From Lysobacter changpingensis (GTDB lineage Bacteria > Pseudomonadota > Gammaproteobacteria > Xanthomonadales > Xanthomonadaceae): a stretch of 64,000 bases of DNA. The notes below the pieces were generated by a model. The model did no database searches. It worked only from the letters and a program-made list of their open reading frames with translations, and was not told where the DNA came from. Shown here piece by piece: positions 62,951 to 64,000 of the stretch (position 1 is its first letter; each line of letters begins with the position of its first letter). The translations under genes were made by a program, and so were the position numbers. The stretch lies in NCBI RefSeq assembly GCF_017308985.1, contig NZ_JADWPE010000003.1, forward strand, positions 310,001-374,000, given 5' to 3'.

Positions 62951-63394
62951 TCAGTAAAGTCGTTCCTGCCACGCGTCGGGCGCGAGCCAGGTGATCTGGT
63001 CGGGCGATCGGGCGTCGATCGCGCCTTCGTTCACGGCAGCAAGCACGGCCTGCTGCATGGCGGTCCAGCTGTCGGCGGCCGCGCCGATGCGCGCGCCGAG
63101 CCGGTTGTTGTGCGCATCCATCGCACGCGCCGCGTTGCCCTGCCCGTCGCGCTCCATCACTTTCGTCACGATGTCCACGCAGCGCGGGGACAGCGTGTAG
63201 GCGACGATGGCGCTGGCGAGCGAGTGGCGGTACGCATCGGCCGGGCCGTTGCGACCGCCGGGCAATCCGGCGGCGAAGAACTGCGAGTACGTGGCCACCA
63301 TCACGAACGCCGGGTAGGCGCCCAGCACGACCGCAACAACGAACAACCTGCGCCAGTGGCGCTTGCGGGCGGGCTTGGTGGCGGCCGGGCTCAC
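62951..63394 (-). CDS. Small anchored protein encoded between carA and carB
   Basis: A 147-residue protein with an N-terminal membrane anchor ([20 protein letters not shown]) and a short cytoplasmic Lys/Arg start. The periplasmic part has [19 protein letters not shown] and [17 protein letters not shown], motifs like the DUF6973 family (NGxxDAxRH ... HNNxxG), which I list as a tentative match. GTG 63394 overlaps the carA stop by 4 bases, and its stop is 8 bases before carB. It is therefore an operon member of carAB but has no known role in carbamoyl-phosphate synthesis. Confidence 0.6.
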   Translation of the reverse strand: MSPAATKPARKRHWRRLFVVAVVLGAYPAFVMVATYSQFFAAGLPGGRNGPADAYRHSLASAIVAYTLSPRCVDIVTKVMERDGQGNAARAMDAHNNRLGARIGAAADSWTAMQQAVLAAVNEGAIDARSPDQITWLAPDAWQERLY

Positions 63395-64000
63395 TTGGCC
63401 TGCTGCATCATCGCGACGAAGCGATCGAACAGCGGCGCCACGTCGCGCGGGCCGGGACTCGCTTCCGGATGTCCCTGGAAGGAGAACGCCGGCGCGTCCG
63501 TCAGCTCGATGCCCTGGTTGGTTCCGTCGAACAGCGAGCGATGGATCACGCGCACGTTCGCCGGCAGCGTCGCTTCATCGACGGCGAAACCGTGGTTCTG
63601 CGAAGTGATCATCACCCGGCCGGTGTCGAGGTCCTGCACCGGATGGTTCGCGCCGTGGTGGCCGTGGCCCATCTTCACCGTCCGCGCGCCAGCGGCGAGC
63701 GCCAGCAGCTGGTGGCCCAGGCAGATGCCGAAGGTCGGGATCTTCGCCTTGATGAACTCCTTGATCGCCGCGATCGCGTAATCGCACGGCGCCGGATCGC
63801 CCGGGCCGTTGGACAGGAACACCCCATCGGGCTTGAGCTTGAAAACCTCCGAGGCCGGCGTCTGCGCCGGAACGACGGTGAGCTTGCAGCCGCGTTCGGC
63901 GAGCATGCGCAGGATGTTGAACTTCACGCCGTAGTCGTAGGCGACGACGTGGAACTTCGGCTCCGCGCGCACGAATTCATTGCGGTCCAGGTCGAGCTGT
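63391..64000 (-). CDS. carA: Carbamoyl-phosphate synthase small subunit (C-terminal part)
   Basis: The C-terminal glutamine amidotransferase part of CarA; the start lies beyond the right edge. It has [22 protein letters not shown], the catalytic Cys in [17 protein letters not shown], His in [13 protein letters not shown] and the preceding [12 protein letters not shown]. It hydrolyses glutamine and passes ammonia to CarB. The visible part is about 203 residues. Its stop overlaps the start of the small anchored protein gene (GTGA). Confidence 0.96.
   Translation of the reverse strand, partial: QLDLDRNEFVRAEPKFHVVAYDYGVKFNILRMLAERGCKLTVVPAQTPASEVFKLKPDGVFLSNGPGDPAPCDYAIAAIKEFIKAKIPTFGICLGHQLLALAAGARTVKMGHGHHGANHPVQDLDTGRVMITSQNHGFAVDEATLPANVRVIHRSLFDGTNQGIELTDAPAFSFQGHPEASPGPRDVAPLFDRFVAMMQQAK

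Overview
The window looks like a chromosome segment of a high-GC gammaproteobacterium of the Xanthomonadaceae, most likely Lysobacter or a close relative. The main support is a complete rpf (DSF quorum-sensing) neighbourhood in the Xanthomonas order: acnB, acnA, rpfB, rpfF, then the convergent rpfG-rpfC pair, then lysS, prfB, recJ, an RpfE-type gene, greA, carB and carA. The genus is inferred from gene order and protein recognition; no database search was possible. No rRNA, tRNA, phage, insertion sequence or CRISPR array was seen.

Region by region. Positions 1-4000 (minus strand) hold the start of an unrecognised gene, a di-haem cytochrome c peroxidase-like protein, azurin with a perfect FNR-type box in front of it, an AlkD-like DNA repair protein and a small membrane protein. 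Positions 4000-6350 hold a BlaI-type repressor with two overlapping operator palindromes, coupled to an M56 metallopeptidase whose C-terminus is a methionine-rich heptad array rather than a penicillin-binding sensor. Positions 6770-11530 carry a GMC oxidoreductase, a DksA-type zinc-finger protein, a transglutaminase/TPR protein, a TIGR04325-like methyltransferase and a DUF4136 lipoprotein.

Positions 11839-16456 are the most unusual part. Five minus-strand genes encode a very Gly-rich exported protein, two small exported proteins, a C39 peptidase and a coiled-coil plus beta-barrel outer-membrane protein. The layout resembles the Pseudomonas Fap functional-amyloid operon (fapC-D-E-F). Both small exported proteins carry, after their Sec signal, a double-glycine motif of the kind C39 peptidases cleave. 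A sigma-54-like promoter lies upstream.

Positions 16890-33100 are housekeeping: rarA, lolA, ftsK, ald, trxB, a DUF482 acyltransferase, aat, infA, clpA, clpS, an exported YbjN-like protein, a Nudix hydrolase, mnmA and hflD. Positions 33150-40040 hold a 39-codon membrane peptide, acnB, a VapBC-like toxin-antitoxin pair and acnA. Positions 40140-46860 are the DSF system: RpfF makes the fatty-acid signal, RpfB handles fatty acids by acyl-CoA ligation, RpfC senses DSF and signals by phosphorelay, and RpfG degrades cyclic di-GMP. rpfH is absent. Positions 47110-49872 hold lysS and prfB, the latter with its autoregulatory +1 frameshift site. Positions 50008-56324 hold a DUF1232 protein, two RcsB/NarL-like response regulators and a divergent 1308-residue BvgS/EvgS-type sensor kinase. 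The rest is recJ, the RpfE-type gene, greA and a carA-orf-carB operon.

Intergenic DNA carries three kinds of dispersed palindromes. One is a CCCTCTCC/GGAGAGGG REP-like unit, one a GGATCCCGGC-type hairpin, and one a GTAGCCCGG/CCCGGGC BIME-like pair.
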